From positions 1 through 14,686 of the forward strand of contig CAIXFP010000757.1 in assembly GCA_903918705.1 (NCBI GenBank): a stretch of 14,686 nucleotides of DNA. The letters are read 5' to 3'. Shown in pieces: positions 14,159-14,686 of the stretch. This DNA comes from an uncultured Pseudomonadota bacterium. GTDB taxonomy: Bacteria > Pseudomonadota > Gammaproteobacteria > Burkholderiales > Thiobacillaceae. Both the position numbers and the translations under genes were made by a program. The notes beneath the pieces are model-generated. The model had not been told where the DNA came from and searched no databases. It saw only the letters and a program-made list of their open reading frames with translations. The number at the start of each line of letters is the position of its first letter. Within the stretch, counting starts at the first letter, position 1.

Positions 14159-14686
<528 letters not shown>

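Overview
This is a GC-rich, gene-dense stretch of chromosome, most likely from a betaproteobacterium (Rhodocyclales-like). That placement is inferred from base composition, MdtAB-type RND genes, DUF6515/Gly-zipper envelope genes and a TctDE-type two-component pair; no rRNA or other phylogenetic marker is present. Apart from two genes on the + strand (7421-8490), everything reads on the - strand. No tRNA, rRNA, CRISPR array, insertion sequence or origin is visible. No gap between genes exceeds about 200 bases; the longest is the divergent spacer 7221-7420.

From right to left in the direction of transcription: (A) 14686-12899, a periplasmic methionine-sulfoxide repair cluster. It contains the C-terminal part of a sulfite-oxidase-fold molybdoenzyme, an exported MsrA, and a Tat-type MsrB. 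(B) 12825-8465, five tightly packed genes: an alpha/beta hydrolase with a cysteine in the nucleophile position, an acyl carrier protein, a FabF-like ketoacyl-ACP synthase, an OmpR-family response regulator and a TctE-like sensor kinase. Coding regions overlap at three of the four junctions. This is the most unusual part of the window: a small acyl-ACP module apparently co-transcribed with its own two-component system. (C) 7421-8490 on the + strand, a secreted YceI-family lipid-binding protein and a secreted DUF2147 protein; the latter overlaps the kinase gene tail to tail.

(D) 7220-4419, - strand, five small exported proteins. They are a 121-aa Pro/Tyr-rich protein, a Gly-zipper lipoprotein, a DUF6515 protein, a Spy/CpxP-family protein and a 69-aa relative of the first. 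Two neighbouring genes end in the same 59-residue tail (38/59 identical by hand count, no gaps). (E) 4325-1, - strand, an MdtAB/MuxAB-type RND efflux operon with a 125-aa membrane protein between the adaptor and the permease, joined by 4-base start/stop overlaps. The permease runs off the left edge.

Almost every gene acts at the envelope: efflux, periplasmic chaperone-like factors, repair of oxidised methionine, lipid binding and acyl-chain handling. An envelope-stress neighbourhood is a reasonable inference, but no shared regulator site could be shown from sequence alone.
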